64,000 nucleotides of DNA, taken from assembly GCA_024138025.1 (NCBI GenBank), contig JAMXBD010000092.1, forward strand, positions 310,001 to 374,000, read 5' to 3'. Below, in pieces: positions 21,521 through 33,726 of the stretch. A program made the translations under genes and the position numbers. The stretch's first letter is position 1, and every line of letters starts with the position of its first letter. The DNA is from Combretum micranthum. Lineage: Eukaryota > Streptophyta > Magnoliopsida > Myrtales > Combretaceae. The notes beneath the pieces were generated by a model, which was given only the letters and a program-made list of their open reading frames with translations, made no database searches and had not been told where the DNA came from.

Positions 21521-24500
21521 GATAAATAAATAAAATGGCAGCCATGTTTGCTGCCAATTTAGAAGAAAAAGACAATAAATAGTAATAGTAAAATATCATA
21601 TAAGTTACCAGTAGAGATAAAATACGCTATAGGGAAATAACTAATATTTTTATGAGACAAAAAGTTTTTATCTGATATTTTATAGATACCTTAATATTTT
21701 TCTAGTATATATTAGTTTTCGAAATATTTTATCTCGTTTTATGTGATCATAGATGGATATAGAAACTGATCTTGTAAAAGCTCGAAATGATCAAATTTTT
21801 GGGTTGTCTAATCTTTTTAATGTTTATATTATTTTTACAAACTGTAATTTAATTTTATCTTTTTTTTTAATTTTAATTCATATTTTAGGGCTCTACTAAC
21901 TGTTCGACTTGATCTATCGGATGAGTTAATCTGGCTTCTAGAGTAAAATTTTCAAAACCTGATTTAAACATACATGCAAAATCTAAAGGTTTACATCAAA
22001 ATCTAGCCAAATGTCCCTTTGGTAAAAAAATTTTAAAAATCAAATATGTATTAGGACAAAATTTTTTTTACGTACCAAATTGTTACAATCCAAAAAATTC
22101 AAGTACCATCGATGAAACATAACCATCAATTATTATTAACTTATTTGACTCACCTTGCAAAATATTGAATGTTTTTGTCTGACCACTTGAAATGTTGATA
22201 CATTAATTGAATAAATATTCAATATTGATGTTTTAAACCTTTCAAAACATTTATACCTTAAATAAACCTACCTAAATGTTGATATTGTACATATATGAAT
22301 ATGAGGGAAATAGTCACGTGCGTGTTGCATGAGTATCATGCAACATGTGACCAGCAAGGAGCGACACGTAATGGCACATATGAGAAGTGGAATAGGAAGG
22401 AGGAGTAGGTAGTCTCAATCATCTCAAACACACTTGTGATAGGTAGATGAGCTATCGAGCATCAAATCCCACAAGTAATAATGAACAAGTGTTATGAACT
22501 TTTGAGACAAAATTTTAGCAGCACCTCAATGTTTCTATCTAATTTACTTCTTCTCCAAATGAGGAGAGACTTGGGATATTTATAAAACTTGACCACTAAC
22601 GTCATTCGTTAGACACATTAGCAGTCGATGGCTACGATGAGTAGTGTATGAGCCAAACTAAGAAAGGTAAGAGGACGGACAAGCGGTCCAACGAGCCCTA
22701 TTCCAGGCCCACAATGCCAAATCTTCTTTAATCATCCCAATAAAAGAACCAGACTCACTATGCCTTATCACTTAGCCCGTAAGTCAAGCCTAAATAAATA
22801 ATAAAATTTGTATGATTTTTTAAAGCCTATTCACATTTTGCCCCCATGACAATAATTCTTTGGTTGGAGTTTAAGTATTTTGGGCGGTAGTTACATTTAT
22901 GCATATTTCGATCAATACCCGACATATAATGCTGCCAAGTGCTCTCATGGTGTTAAAGACTCCATTTGTTGTAGATGAGTTATTAAGTAAAAGTCAAGCG
23001 CCAATGCTGTAACATGCTCTATTGCATATAATTGCATTATAGCATGCCTAATTATTGTAGCATGTCTCCAATTGCACATGTCACTTGAATTTCTCTAAAT
23101 GATCTGTTCCTTTAAGTATCTTGCCCCCATGAAATCATCTTATTTCTATATTAGGCCACATAAACATTCATATTGTGAATATATGACTCTTCACATGCTC
23201 ATTGGTCCTCTTCATAATAGTAAGATAGCCAAGAATAGGTAATAAAGTTACAAGATAATATTTCTTGATAATAAATATATGTCATGAACCACTACTTCAT
23301 AGAAAATGAACATTTCTAATCTCATAAAATTTAGTAAATGGAGTAACAGTTCAATGTAGGCCAAAGTAGACTTGAATCAGTATATTTTGACATATTATGG
23401 GTTCGGTAACTCCTCAATTGAGTTCAACTCAACCAAAGAAAGTAAGCACATGGAATATCATCTAAATTTACCGATCTTGGAAAGCATACATCTATCCTTT
23501 TATATTATATCCACCATCTGATCATCATCAAATTCTCTAGATACCAAAGGAAATACTCCTCTTGTAATATTTGCCCTCCATGATCCAATCCATGAATGAG
23601 GAAAAGAAGCATGAAGTCAATTTAAAATCTACGTTATCATAACTTTTTTTTTTAAGTATAATAAATTATTCCACATTCTCATGATATTGAAATCTGAAGT
23701 TCACGGAATCATTGAATCTTTCTCCTCACCATCATCGTATATGGAAAACAAATCTGATACGCAGGCCAATTCTTTCTTCAGTCATTGTCCTTTGTTATTA
23801 AAATAATTTTATTATTATTTCCTCACCTCCCATATTTAACTGCTCCATTGATATGGGAGACAAAAACTTCTTCCAATGATGGCCTAATGCAATCAGTATA
23901 CTTGGATCATTCACATCTTCTAAATATATATATGTATACATATACATCTTGATACAAATCTAATTAATATATATTGAAAACAAATCCATTTAGCTGACCC
24001 AACTTTCTTCACATCATTAATATATGTTTTCTTTCTCAAGTTTATTGAGTCATGGTCACGAACGTTGAATTGCCATCATGCGTTCTAATATTTTCTTCCT
24101 TCATACAGGACAACTTCAAATGTTATCATTTTATAGATTTACTCAAATGCACATCTCTATTTGCTTTAAATATCTAAATCTTTGTGAATTTTTACCCCAA
24201 TCTTTATCTTTGTCTTCTTCCACTGCACATCCCCGGTCATATACATACATATCTAGCCATCAAGATATTTACACACACACAGCCATCTGAACACCGACAC
24301 GAAGCAACAGTAGAGGTAACATCCCGAGCTACGCCTATTGCACCTCCTCTTAATCATCTTAGATTTCTTGCTCTGATCTTGTTTCATTTTTTTTTTTTTT
24401 ATTATTATTACTATTTTTTTTTTCACGCTTCCACCAAGTAAGATGCGGACAAATACCGGTAGGTCTCATTCTCTGCAAGTCTCTTTACGATCTTCGTCTT

Positions 24501-24809
24501 ATTCTCTTTTTTTTTTTTAAATATTATTATCATTATTAAAACCTGCCACACTGATCCTCAACTTTTATTATTAGTGTTATCATTCTTGCCGTTTCAAGAA
24601 GACATCCGTTGATCCTCAACTATTATTCTGTGCACGACACAGCAGAGTTATCAAAGACCGATCCACTCGCAAATCACAATCTTGGAAACCGTCAACAGCA
24701 CATTCAAGTTTGAGTTGCCATTAGCAGATGTTTGGTGAACCCTCTATGCTGCATGTCTCTTATTCATATATATATGTGTGTGTAAGTCACCGATCTTCCT
24801 TTTGTCTTT
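21521..24809. other. Non-coding DNA between gypsy B and gypsy C
   Basis: No supported gene. Content: AT-rich DNA at 21540-22310; a perfect 10-bp palindrome with 3-bp loop at 22323-22345; a moderately GC-rich block at 22590-22760; poly-T and (ATT)n stretches near 24385-24425 and 24510-24540; a pyrimidine-rich CA-containing tract at 24180-24290. The open frames at 24078-24441 are low-complexity and look accidental. Confidence 0.5.
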
Positions 24810-25297
24810 TGAAACAGGGAAATTAAAAATAGCAAATGTAATGTAATCTCATATGCGAGATGCTTGAATGCAAGCTTAGAATATCAGAATTTGGGAGCAG
24901 AATGATGTGTATATTTCTTCATGTCTTTTGTATGCTGTGTACATATTCTATATAGAGCCTCCCAATTAGTTACAAAATACAGAAATTGTGTCCACCCATT
25001 CACGTCATCCATCCCATGTGCTGGTGGTTACAAATTCTGTTGTTAGGGAATGAAAATAGCTAAGTAAAAAAATAACACGAGTGCCCATAAGGCCTATTTC
25101 TATCTTAAGCTAATTAATATAACGGCCCACTAACAAAACTGAATCAACTTGACTATCCAGCCCGCTCCATGACCACAATCCAGCTAAATCAAACACTCAC
25201 AACTCCACTTCACTTATTCTACTAAACTACTTTACTCTTCCTACTTTGACACTGTCTTATCCCCTTTGTGGAACCCTAACCCTAATTCCCTATCACA
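24810..25297 (-). repeat. Gypsy C 3' LTR
   Basis: 488 bp, same length and ends as the right copy. A TATA box for minus-strand transcription lies at about 24948-24956 (TATATAGA on the minus strand). The inner edge carries GAACCCTAACCCTAATTCCC, a telo-box-like word present in both LTRs. Confidence 0.93.
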
Positions 25298-25851
25298 TTC
25301 CCTCCATCTAACACCTCACTTGTCCACAACGGAGCATAGGGAAATCTCAACCTCAGATCATTCAAGAACTCCCAGGTGGCTTCCGACGGTGGCTTGTTCT
25401 TCCACAAGATAAGACCTATCGAATCTGCGTGGTTTCCCCTTTTAGTCATTTGTCGTTCTAGTATAGCAAGTGGTTCTAACACCTCTTCTTCTTCTATGGC
25501 AGGTACAGAGACCAATGTTTTCTTCTGTCCATGGAATGGCTTCAACTGCAAGACATGAAAGGTGGAGTGAATCTGAGCATCGGGTGGTAGATCCAGGCGA
25601 TAAGCAACCATGCCGACTCGATCCAACACCTTGTAGGGTCCATGGTATGGACCCATCAGTTTGTGTTGGTGAGCTTTTCTTAAACTCGTTTGTTTATATG
25701 GCTGCAATTTCAGTAGCACTAAGTCACCGATTTCAAACTGTCGGTCACTCCTCTTTTTGTCAGCTTGCTGTTTCAATCTGTTTTGTGCCCTAGCTAGATG
25801 AAACTTCAACAGTTTAGTGGCTTCCTCTCTAGTAGTCATCATGGAGTCCAC
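25282..25851 (-). pseudogene. Gypsy C integrase C-terminus with chromodomain-like tail
   Basis: The open frame runs 189 codons. It begins in the GPY/F-type region of gypsy integrases (FEIGDLVLLKLQPYKQTSLR, GPYKVLDRVGMVAYRLDLP, IHSTFHVLQLKPF) and ends with a chromodomain-like module (ILERQMTKRGNHADSIGLIL, PPSEATWEFLNDLRLRFP). Such tails are typical of chromoviruses and are thought to guide integration to particular chromatin. The stop lies just inside the 3' LTR (LTR ends at 25297). This segment is the best preserved part of pol. Confidence 0.85.
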
Positions 25852-26600
25852 AATAGCATTCCTGAAGTCTCCTGGTATGTAGGGTAGATGTACTGATGGA
25901 GGGCAACCGTATAGAACCTCAAATGGCGTCTTGTTAATACTGGTATGAAAGTTAGTGTTGTACTACCATTCGGCCAGTATCAGGTATGGCACCCACTTCT
26001 TCAGTTGTTCACCTGTCATACACCTTAGATATGTCTCTAAACATTTGTTGACAATTTTTGTCTGACCATCCGATTGAGGATGGTAGACTGCGGATAGCTT
26101 CAACTCAACTCCTTGTAACCTGAAGAAATCTTGCCAGAATTGGCTTGTGAATACTGGGTCTTTATCATTGACAATTCCTTCTAGCATCCCATGTAACTTA
26201 TACACATAGTCTAGGTATAACTAAGCTACCTAATGGGCTGAGTAAGGATGACCCAGTGCTATGAAGTGGGCATATTTACTCAGCCTGTCAACAACCACCA
26301 TAACCACTTCCTTCCCGCAAGACTTTGGTAGTCCTTCTATGAAGTCCATACTGACCTCTATCCAGCAAGAATTTAGCATAGGAAGGGGTTACAGCAATCC
26401 TGGTTTCGCCTTGTTCCCATATTTATTGCGTTGACACACCTCACATTCCCTAACATGCTTCCTTACATCCTTTTCAAGCTTTGGCTAATAAAAAAAGGCA
26501 CTAAGCTTCCTGTAGGTCACATGAGCTCCCGAATGCCCACCTAAGACACCATCATGATACATGTTTAGTAACTTCTTCCTCAGCTATAGTGAAGGCCTAA
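25852..26600 (-). pseudogene. Gypsy C integrase zinc and catalytic domains, broken
   Basis: Pieces of the HHCC zinc domain (HDGVLGGHSGAH..., CEVCQRNKYG) and catalytic core ([11 protein letters not shown] with the first Asp; VNDKDPVFTSQF with the second Asp) are readable between 26590 and 25963. In the third catalytic block the frame reads HPQSDGQTKIVNKCLE, where the family has Glu after DGQT; here it is Lys, so the active site is lost. At least three stops interrupt the frame. Confidence 0.85.
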
Positions 26601-27483
26601 CCACGCCCCTTTCCTTTCTCCTTAACACCCCCTGTTCTAGTGTGAAATTCTTGTGCTCTTTGCCCCCTTTCAATTCTTCAATTATGGGGCTATATCCCCC
26701 TGGCAACAACCAACTTTGTTCTACTTCAACAATCAACTCTGGAGTAGTAGCCATAGTAATGATGGAATTTAAGCTTATCTTCCCACGCCTTGATAAGGCA
26801 TCAGCTGCTTGATTTGTTTTCCCACTCTTGTAACGAATTTCATAGTCCATCACTAAGAGCTTAGTTAACCATTTATGTTGACTAGTGGTGACCAATCTTT
26901 GCTCTAATAGATATTTTAAGCTCTGATGGTCAGTTTTAATAACAAAATGGCACCCCATTAAGTAGTGTCTCCACCTTTCTACACCCAACACTAGAGCAAG
27001 TAATTCTTTTTCATACACTGAATAAGCTTGTTGTCTACTATTCAATGTCTTGCTAAGATAAGCAATAGGATGGTAATCTTGCATTAGGACTGCTCCTACT
27101 CCTTCACCACTAGCGTCTGTCTCCAGCTCAAATTCTTTGCTATAATCAGGTAGTTTCAATACTGGGGAACTCACCAAGGCTTTTTTTAATTTTTCAAAAG
27201 CATTTTGAGCTTCATCATTCCATCTAAATTTATCTTTCTTTAGCAATTGAGTGAGAGGTCGAGCAATGATACTATATCCTTCGATGAAACACCTATAGTA
27301 ACTTGTTAGACCCAGGAACCCCCTCAATTGCCTTAGAGTTTTAGGAGCTACCCATTTGATAATTGCCTCAATCTTTTTAGGATCAGTGGTTACTCCCTCT
27401 CTAAAAATCACATGCCCCAAGTATTCAACCCTTTGAGCTCCAAAGACACACTTAGATCTCTTTAAGTAGAATTGTTCCTTCAT
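26584..27483 (-). pseudogene. Gypsy C RT thumb and RNase H segment
   Basis: An open frame of 299 codons. It starts with the conserved linker after the RT palm (LKRSKCVFGAQRVEYLGHVI), continues with LRGFLGLTSYYRCFIEGY, then RNase H with its acidic landmarks: TDASGEGVGAVL, YEKELLALVLGVERW, KTDHQSLKYLLEQ and AADALSRR, all present. RNase H removes the RNA strand during cDNA synthesis. The segment is separated from the RT palm by a frameshift at about 27485 next to a 24-bp tandem duplication. Confidence 0.9.
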
Positions 27484-27980
27484 TAAAACCTCATATGGCT
27501 CACATGTTCCTCCCTTAGATGGCTCACATGTTCCTCCATTGTGGCACTATACACCAAGATGTCATCAAAGAATACTAGGACATACCTTCTCAAATCAGGC
27601 TGAAAAATCTGATTCATAAGACCCTGAAAGGTGGAGGGAGCATTAGTCATCCCGAAGGGCATGACCAAGAATTCATAATGCCCTTTATGTGTTCGAAAAG
27701 CTATTTTGTAAATATCTTGGGGATCCATCAGAATCTGATGATACCCAGATCGCAAGTCTAGCTTGCTAAAGCAAGTGCCACCATGTAATTCATCAAATAG
27801 ATCCTCTATGATAGGAATATGAAATTGATCCTCGACAGTTTGTTTATTTAAGTCTCTATAGTCGACACACATTCTCCAAGTACTGTCTTTCTTTTTCACT
27901 AAGACTACGGGAGAAGCAAATGGGCTGTGACTATGTTGTATGATCCCACTTTCTAACATTTCTTTGATCATTTTCTCCAA
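27483..27980 (-). pseudogene. Gypsy C reverse transcriptase fingers and palm
   Basis: An open frame of 165 codons with [61 protein letters not shown] and the catalytic [10 protein letters not shown] with both Asp residues intact. At its end a 24-bp tandem duplication makes [16 protein letters not shown] and one base is missing right after it, throwing the frame into a stop. This alone disables the polyprotein. Confidence 0.92.
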
Positions 27981-28691
27981 AAGAATCTTCTATGCAGCTG
28001 ATACCTATATGGTCGTAGGTTAACAACCTTGTGGTTCTCTTGCAGGGGAATTCTGTGATTTTGCTTCTTCTGTGGTGACAGGCCATGTGGCTCTTCAAAC
28101 AGCTCATAGAAGTCTTCAAGAAGGTCCTGAAGCTTAGGATGTAGATGCTGGGTCCTCAATTCATCATCCTGTACAACCATTGCCTTGATCATCCAACACT
28201 GCACTAAAGAGCTAGGTTCTTGTGTTAGCATCTTGGTAAGTTCATTAGCCTCAATTACTTTCAATGTTTCTAAATTGCCATCGAGCTTACATTGCTTCCC
28301 TACCCACTCAAATTGCATAGTAAGCTGTTGGAAATTCCAATGTATAGTGCCTAGTGAACTTAACCAAGGTATACCCAGTATCATCTCATATCCAGCTAAA
28401 GGCAATACATAAACCTGTCTTAAACTCCTGGCCTTGCATCTCCCACACAAAAGGGCTAATTTTCCCAGTACTAAACAATTTAGCTCCATCGGCTAGTGTT
28501 ACTCTTAGTGGTTCTATAGTAGTCACACCACATTTCATTCCTCTAATTAACCTTTCATCAATGAAACTTAGTGAACTCCCAGTGTCAATTAGTATGCCCA
28601 GTTTCCTCTTCTTAAATCTACCCAACAGCCTCATACTTCCACCAGTGTTCTGTTTCCTATCTTGGATAGCATTTAAACTGAGTTTGGACAA
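27981..28691 (-). pseudogene. Gypsy C aspartic protease and linker to RT
   Basis: 28691-28386 carries a retropepsin-like domain with LGILIDTGSSLSFIDE; the catalytic DTG is intact. The frame shifts near 28390, and 28489-27968 continues with the protease tail (YEMILGIPWLSSLG, the ILG flap-side motif) and a linker to RT (LQDLLEDFYELFEEPHGLSP), a typical hinge before the RT start. The protease cuts the polyprotein into working proteins. Confidence 0.85.
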
Positions 28692-28695
28692 CTTT

Positions 28696-29893
28696 GTCTC
28701 GACTTCAACGGTTCAGGTGGTTCTTCCATGACAGGTTCATTATCATCCCCGGCATCCACCAACAACATGTTAAATCTCTTCCTACATCTATGACCTGGAC
28801 CAAATGGCTCATCACACCAAAAACACTGTTTCTTATGCCTCTTTTCCTCAAGTTCCTCTGGAGTTAGTCTCTTGGTAAGTCTGGGTTAAGTGTTTGAAGT
28901 GTTTAGGGCTCTGATAAGGTTGGAGGTGTTCTGATTTTTGCTGAATTTGTGTGGGTTTATGTTGTATGTAGTTTCATTTCTAGTGCTGGAGTTTTTCTGG
29001 TATGTAAAGGTTCTGGGTTGTGTCACAATCTGGGTGGAATGGTATAAACTGGATGAGTAAGTGGGTTTTTAGGTTTTCAAGTATTGCTTGGTTTCTAAGA
29101 GGTTGGCTTCTTGTAGTTTGGCTAAGGCAATAGCATGCCTAAGGGTTTGGAGTTGAAACATTCTTATAGGGTATTGTATAGGGGGTTGTAAACCACTCAG
29201 GAAATAGCTGACCAATTGGTTTTCGGAGAGTTAAACTTAAGTAATGAGTTTCTCAAACTCCTCCAAATAGTCTTGTAGGGTCCCTTCTTGTGTCAATTCC
29301 TTAAGTTCCGCCATTGGATCCTCATAAACCCTGTCACTGAATCTGGACTGCATCTGTTCTACTAACTCAAGCCAAGTGACTACTCGATTCTCTCCTAAGC
29401 TCTGCATATACGAATGATACCACTTAAGTGCCTTCCCCTCCAAATACATAGCTACTACATGGACCTTCCAATCATCAAGAGTCATATCTAACTCAAAAGA
29501 GTGTTGTTCCTTATGCAACCACTCTCTCAACTCATTCCCATCAAAAACAGGAAAATCTACCTTAGGAACTTTCGTCTATAATGAATAGTCAGCAATCGCC
29601 GTGGATATGTTTCCTAATTTACTTTCTGATAATTGTGCTTGTAACTTACTTGAGAGCGGTGTTTTAGAGCTGGAACCATCCTCAACACCCATCGTGCCAG
29701 ATCGTAGTTCAGCAATAGCAAGACTATGTTGATCCATGGCACCCTGCATTCTTTTCATAGTCTCTACCACCGATTTCAACCCCTCAGTTTGCTCTTTGAC
29801 AGCTGCTTGGATGGTCTTCACTGCCTCTTCCATGTAATCACGGATAGCCACATGAACAGCTTCCTCAATCATTTTGGATTCTCTCGTTTCCAT
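28696..29893 (-). pseudogene. Gypsy C gag, broken
   Basis: It begins at ATG 29893, 28 bp from the 5' LTR. The first 100 residues are a coiled-coil-like leader (METRESKMIEEAVHVAIRDY). A TAG near 29578 interrupts the frame, which continues with VDFPVFDGNELREWLHKEQH and MYLEGKALKWYHSYMQSL, the conserved gag core. More stops follow after EFEKLIT (29237). A CCHC-like knuckle CFWCDEPFGPGHRC is readable at about 28786-28828. Confidence 0.88.
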
Positions 29894-29923
29894 AGTTATC
29901 TAGGAAGAAGGTCTAATACCAGA

Positions 29924-30411
29924 TGAAATAGGGAAATTGAAAATAGCAAATGTAATGTAATCTCGAATGCGAGATGCTCGAATGCAAGCTTAGAATATCA
30001 GAATTTGGGAGCATAATGATATGTATATTTCTTCATGTCTTTTGTATGTTGTGTACATATTCTATATAGAGCCTCCCAATTAGTTACAAAATACAGAAAT
30101 TGTGTCTACCTATTCACGTCATCCATCTCATGTGCTGGTGGTTATAGATTCTGTTGTTATGGAATGAAAATAGCTAAGTAAAAAAATAACACAAGTGGCC
30201 ATAAGGCCTATTTCTATCTTAAGCTAATTAATATAACGGCCCACTAATAAAACTGAATCGGCCCAACTATCTACCTCGCTCCATGACCACAATCCAGCTA
30301 AATCAGACACTCACAACTCCACTTCACTTATTCTACCAAACTACTTTACTCTTGCCACTTCGATACTGTCTTGTCCCCTTTGTCGAGCCCTAACCCTAAT
30401 TCCCTGTCACA
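29924..30411 (-). repeat. Gypsy C 5' LTR
   Basis: 488 bp, TGAAATAGGG... to ...CCCTGTCACA. It is adjacent to the primer-binding-site complement at about 29910-29921 and followed outside by the TCTTT duplication. It would hold the promoter of the element; the TATATAGA box is conserved with the other copy. Confidence 0.93.
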
Positions 30412-31677
30412 TCTTTACATTACAAACACGTATAATAATAAAAGAAAAAAAAAAAACACAAGTTTATATTAATTCTCGCAAATATTTTCTTAAACAAGAG
30501 ATACTTTATTGATTTCTTTATATTTTCTTTCATGCATATTGCTTTCATAAATCCATCGTACCGAAGTCGATGTAGATCCAAAGGCAATCCACATGAAAAG
30601 AAACGACGCAACACCGACACGAACACCACAGGTTCATATATAATACATACATACGTATATCTGTCTATATCGTTCAAGATTCACAAACCAGAGCCTTCCT
30701 GATCGAATCTCCGCAAGTAAGTCATGAATTTAATTTTTAACTGATTTGTTATCCCCTGTGCTTCTCCATGCATTATATATACATATATACATGAACTTCA
30801 TTGGTCTATTTGTGCTTATCACGGCATTTTCATGCAAAAACAGCTATCCATACATACTTGAGCTTTCTAATTGAGCCATCACCATAAACGTGGAGCATCA
30901 AACTATTGGAAACATCACGGTATGCAATACCAACCGATCAACAATGCATGTTCCTATTTGTACATTGTACTTCTCTTGTTCTTTATTTCTGATATTCATG
31001 TCACAACTTCTGTAAGTTTTTCACTGATTTTTATGAAATTTTTTAGGCTGCTAATTTCCATAGCTCTTTGTCTCTTTGTCAAACGATCGCTACATCTGTC
31101 TGTGTATACATGCACACAATATTCTATATATCCGACTTCGTCATTGCCCTTTAATACCATGATATCCCGCGCCACGTCCTCTTTTAGATGTACAAGAGTT
31201 CCTTTTATCAATCTTGAATTATTTCCTTCATATATTGAATCATCTATGCATGGAGTCTTCATTTCATGTATGGTCTTGATAATCTTGATAACCTTTATGC
31301 TCTTGATGGTTCGAATAATATGTTTATTATTTGTATCACCTTGCTTGAAGCTGCATAAAAAGAATTAGATATTAACATATCAATAATTCTTGTGATGTTT
31401 GACAAATTACATGATGGTAAGAGTCGACACTCTCAATGTCTTGTACTCTACTCATTCACTTAATGACCATTGTGCTTCATGATTTTGAGACAAGCTCTTT
31501 GTCATCCGTGTTTTCTATTGCATAGGTGGCAATCTTAGGACCGCACACTATATGATGACACTCTCAATCGTCTGTGTCCCAAACCTCACGTGACAATCTT
31601 GGAACCGCACATTACGTCTGTGTTCCATTCCTCACGTGATGACCTTGGCACACACTGCTATGAGAGAGTCACGCTTA
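30412..31677. other. Flank between gypsy C and gypsy D
   Basis: Non-coding. It contains a poly-A run near 30445, several TATA-like alternations (30630-30660, 30775-30795) and, at 31526-31672, three degenerate copies of a short unit (separate entry). A 165-codon open stretch at 30871-31368 (+) starts with TTG, is very hydrophobic and low in coding character; I do not call it a gene. Confidence 0.5.
31526..31672. repeat. Degenerate short tandem repeat at the insertion site of gypsy D
   Basis: Three related units: GTGGCAATCTTAGGACCGCA (31527), GTGACAATCTTGGAACCGCA (about 31588) and GTGATGACCTTGGCACACA (about 31636), each about 45-62 bp. A fourth relative, GCGATGATCTTGAAACTGCA, lies on the far side of gypsy D at about 42683. 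Confidence 0.6.
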
Positions 31678-32505
31678 TGCGTGCTTGGCATGGCTTTACG
31701 AATTCCAGGACTCTAAGAATTGAACGCGAGCCTTGACTTGATGAAATATCCAGAATAGAATCAGTGGTATAATTGAACGTGACACTAGATCTGAGAATTC
31801 CACGAGCCTTGCTATGGATTGATGGAAAAACCTTGACTCATTGGTTGAGTAATCCTAAGAACCTCGATGTAGAGATCTCAACCTTTTAAGAAATACTAGC
31901 CAAGAACCTTGGTATAATAAATAATGCAATAAGAATAGCAAATTCTTGAAGAATTTCACAAGCTCTCAAAAGAACTAAAGAGAATAATTTTCTCTCAAAA
32001 AGGATTTCAATATCAATGTAATGGGTTTCAACAAACCCTTACATCCCATCATTATAGTCTTTCAAAAAGGAGAAATAATAACACAAAATAAAATACAAAT
32101 GGTCGCATGAGGAGAAAGGCTGGCAGCATTGGAAAGAAGGCCAGCGGTGTTGATTGATGATGGTTGGCATTGCTTGAAGAAGGCCAACAATGTTAATTGA
32201 AGTCCGGCGGCATTGGGGTCAAAGCTATCGTGCTAGCTTTTTTCCTACTATTCCTCGACACCATCCGATATAATGAAGTTGCTTGGATCTTTGCCATTTC
32301 ATCCCACAATGTTAAGTAGTTCATTTCTCCTTCCATTGTCAATTTAATGTGTTATGCTCGATCTTCCATGAAGTTCTTGCAATAACAATTGAATGATCCC
32401 AAAGTTTCTTAGCTCAATTTAGTGTGATCATGCCTCCAAATACTTGAACTCATTGGGGCGAGCTTAGTGCAGGCAATTCTTTATCATTCCCTTTCTCCTT
32501 AGAAG
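31678..32505 (-). repeat. Gypsy D 3' LTR (left copy)
   Basis: It begins TGCGTGCTTGGCATGGCTTT and is alignable to the right copy over about 830 bp with many point changes and small indels. The end of the integrase frame (stop near 32450) lies inside the region shared with the other copy, so the polyprotein tail overlaps the LTR. The middle part is rich in GGCATT/GGCCGG-type short words (32140-32215). Confidence 0.8.
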
Positions 32506-33726
32506 GATTCATCCTCCAATCAGCTTCACCTATATCAAAAGGACTTAAGTTGGAAACATTAAATGTAGCACTCACATTGTACTCACCTAGCAAGTCCAAT
32601 TTATAGGCATTATCGTTGATCTTCTCAACCACTTGAAATGGTCCATCTCCTCGAGGCTCTAGCTTTGACTTCCTTTGATATGGGAATCTCTCCTTCCTTA
32701 AGTGCATGCATACCCAATCACTAGGTTCAAAGGTGACTGTCTTTGTCCTTTGGTTGTCTAGTGAGCATATTGTCTATTCCTCTTTTCAATTCGTTGTCGC
32801 ACTTGCTCATGCAATTTCTTTACAACTTTTACCTTTTTCTTTCCATCCAAACTAGTTCTTTCAATAACAGGAAAAGGCAATAAATCTAAAGGCGTTAGTG
32901 GATTAAAAACATAAACAACCTCAAATGGAGAAAAATCTATAGTAGGTTGAACAGTACGATTATATCCAAACTCAAGAAATGGTAGCCATTCCTCCCAAGA
33001 CTTCAATTTCTTTTGAATCACAACACGCAATAAGGTCGTTATTGTCTTGTTCACCACCTCAATTTGTCCATTAGTTTGTGGATGAAAGGCAGTAGAGAAT
33101 AACAATTTAGTACCCATCTTTCTCCACAAAACTCAATAGAAATGGCTCAAAAATTTGACATTTCTATCACTAACAATGTTTTTAGGAATGCCATGTAGCC
33201 TGACAATCTTCTTAAGAAGCAAGTCAATAATATAAGATGCATTGTCAATTTTATAACGTGCAATAAAATGTGCTATCTTTGAGAATCGATCCACAACTAT
33301 GGATATGGAATCACAACCTCTCTTAGGCCTAGGTAAAGCTATAACAAAATCCATAGAAATATCATTCCAAGGTTCAATAGGGATAAGTAAAGGGGTATAC
33401 AAACCATGAGGCATTACCCTAGATTTAGACTTCTTACAAGTCACAAAATGACTAAAAATTCTCTCCACATCCCTTCTTATGTGAGGCAAATAAAAATGTT
33501 CATTCAATATATCTAGAGTTTTTGTCACACCAAAATGCCCCATCAGACCTCCACTGTGAGACTCTCTAACAAGCAGCTCCCTCATAGAACATTGAGGCAC
33601 ACATAATCTCCCTTCTCTAAATAAAAAGTCCTCATCTATAAAATTTGTTAAAAGCTCCCTCCTCACATACAACATAAATAGCAAAAAAATCATGATCAAC
33701 AACATACAATTCCTTGATATGCTCAA
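32450..33726 (-). pseudogene. Gypsy D integrase, broken
   Basis: 33726-33133 holds the zinc-binding region (LCVPQCSMRELLVRESHSGG, LMGHFGVTKTLDIL, CKKSKSRVMPHGLY) and catalytic core start (DISMDFVIALPRPKRG, VDRFSKIAHF, IVSDRNVKFLSHF with the second Asp). 33129-32758 continues in another frame (FSTAFHPQTNGQIEVVNKTI, keeping the catalytic Glu; LPFLEFGYNRTV). 32707-32450 is the C-terminal part (PRGDGPFQVVEKINDNAYKL). Stops and frameshifts separate the three pieces. This lineage has no chromodomain visible here. Confidence 0.87.

Larger units (their letters stand above)
24810..30411 (-). mobile_element. Gypsy C: complete chromodomain-type Ty3/gypsy element, 5602 bp
   Basis: Minus-strand LTR retrotransposon with all landmarks. 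Two LTRs of 488 bp (24810-25297 and 29924-30411), both TGAAA...TCACA, are flanked by an identical 5-bp target duplication TCTTT (24805-24809 and 30412-30416). The primer-binding-site complement (GGTCTAATACCA) touches the right LTR. Internal order on the minus strand: gag, protease, RT, RNase H, integrase, chromodomain-like tail. I counted roughly 35 differences between the LTRs by eye (about 93% identical), mostly transitions, so it is not a recent insertion. Every coding segment carries stops or frameshifts. Confidence 0.95.

Noticed and set aside
25270..25290. CCCTAACCCTAATT, telomere-like repeat
   Set aside because: Only two units, present at the same place in both LTRs of gypsy C; a telo-box-like LTR motif, not an interstitial telomere.
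25470..25793. 107-codon ORF on the plus strand
   Set aside because: Antisense shadow of the gypsy C integrase tail.
28354..28731. 125-codon ORF on the plus strand
   Set aside because: Antisense shadow of the gypsy C protease.
30871..31368. 165-codon hydrophobic ORF on the plus strand
   Set aside because: It starts with TTG, has low-complexity hydrophobic content and matches no family I know; it is likely a chance open frame in T-rich DNA.
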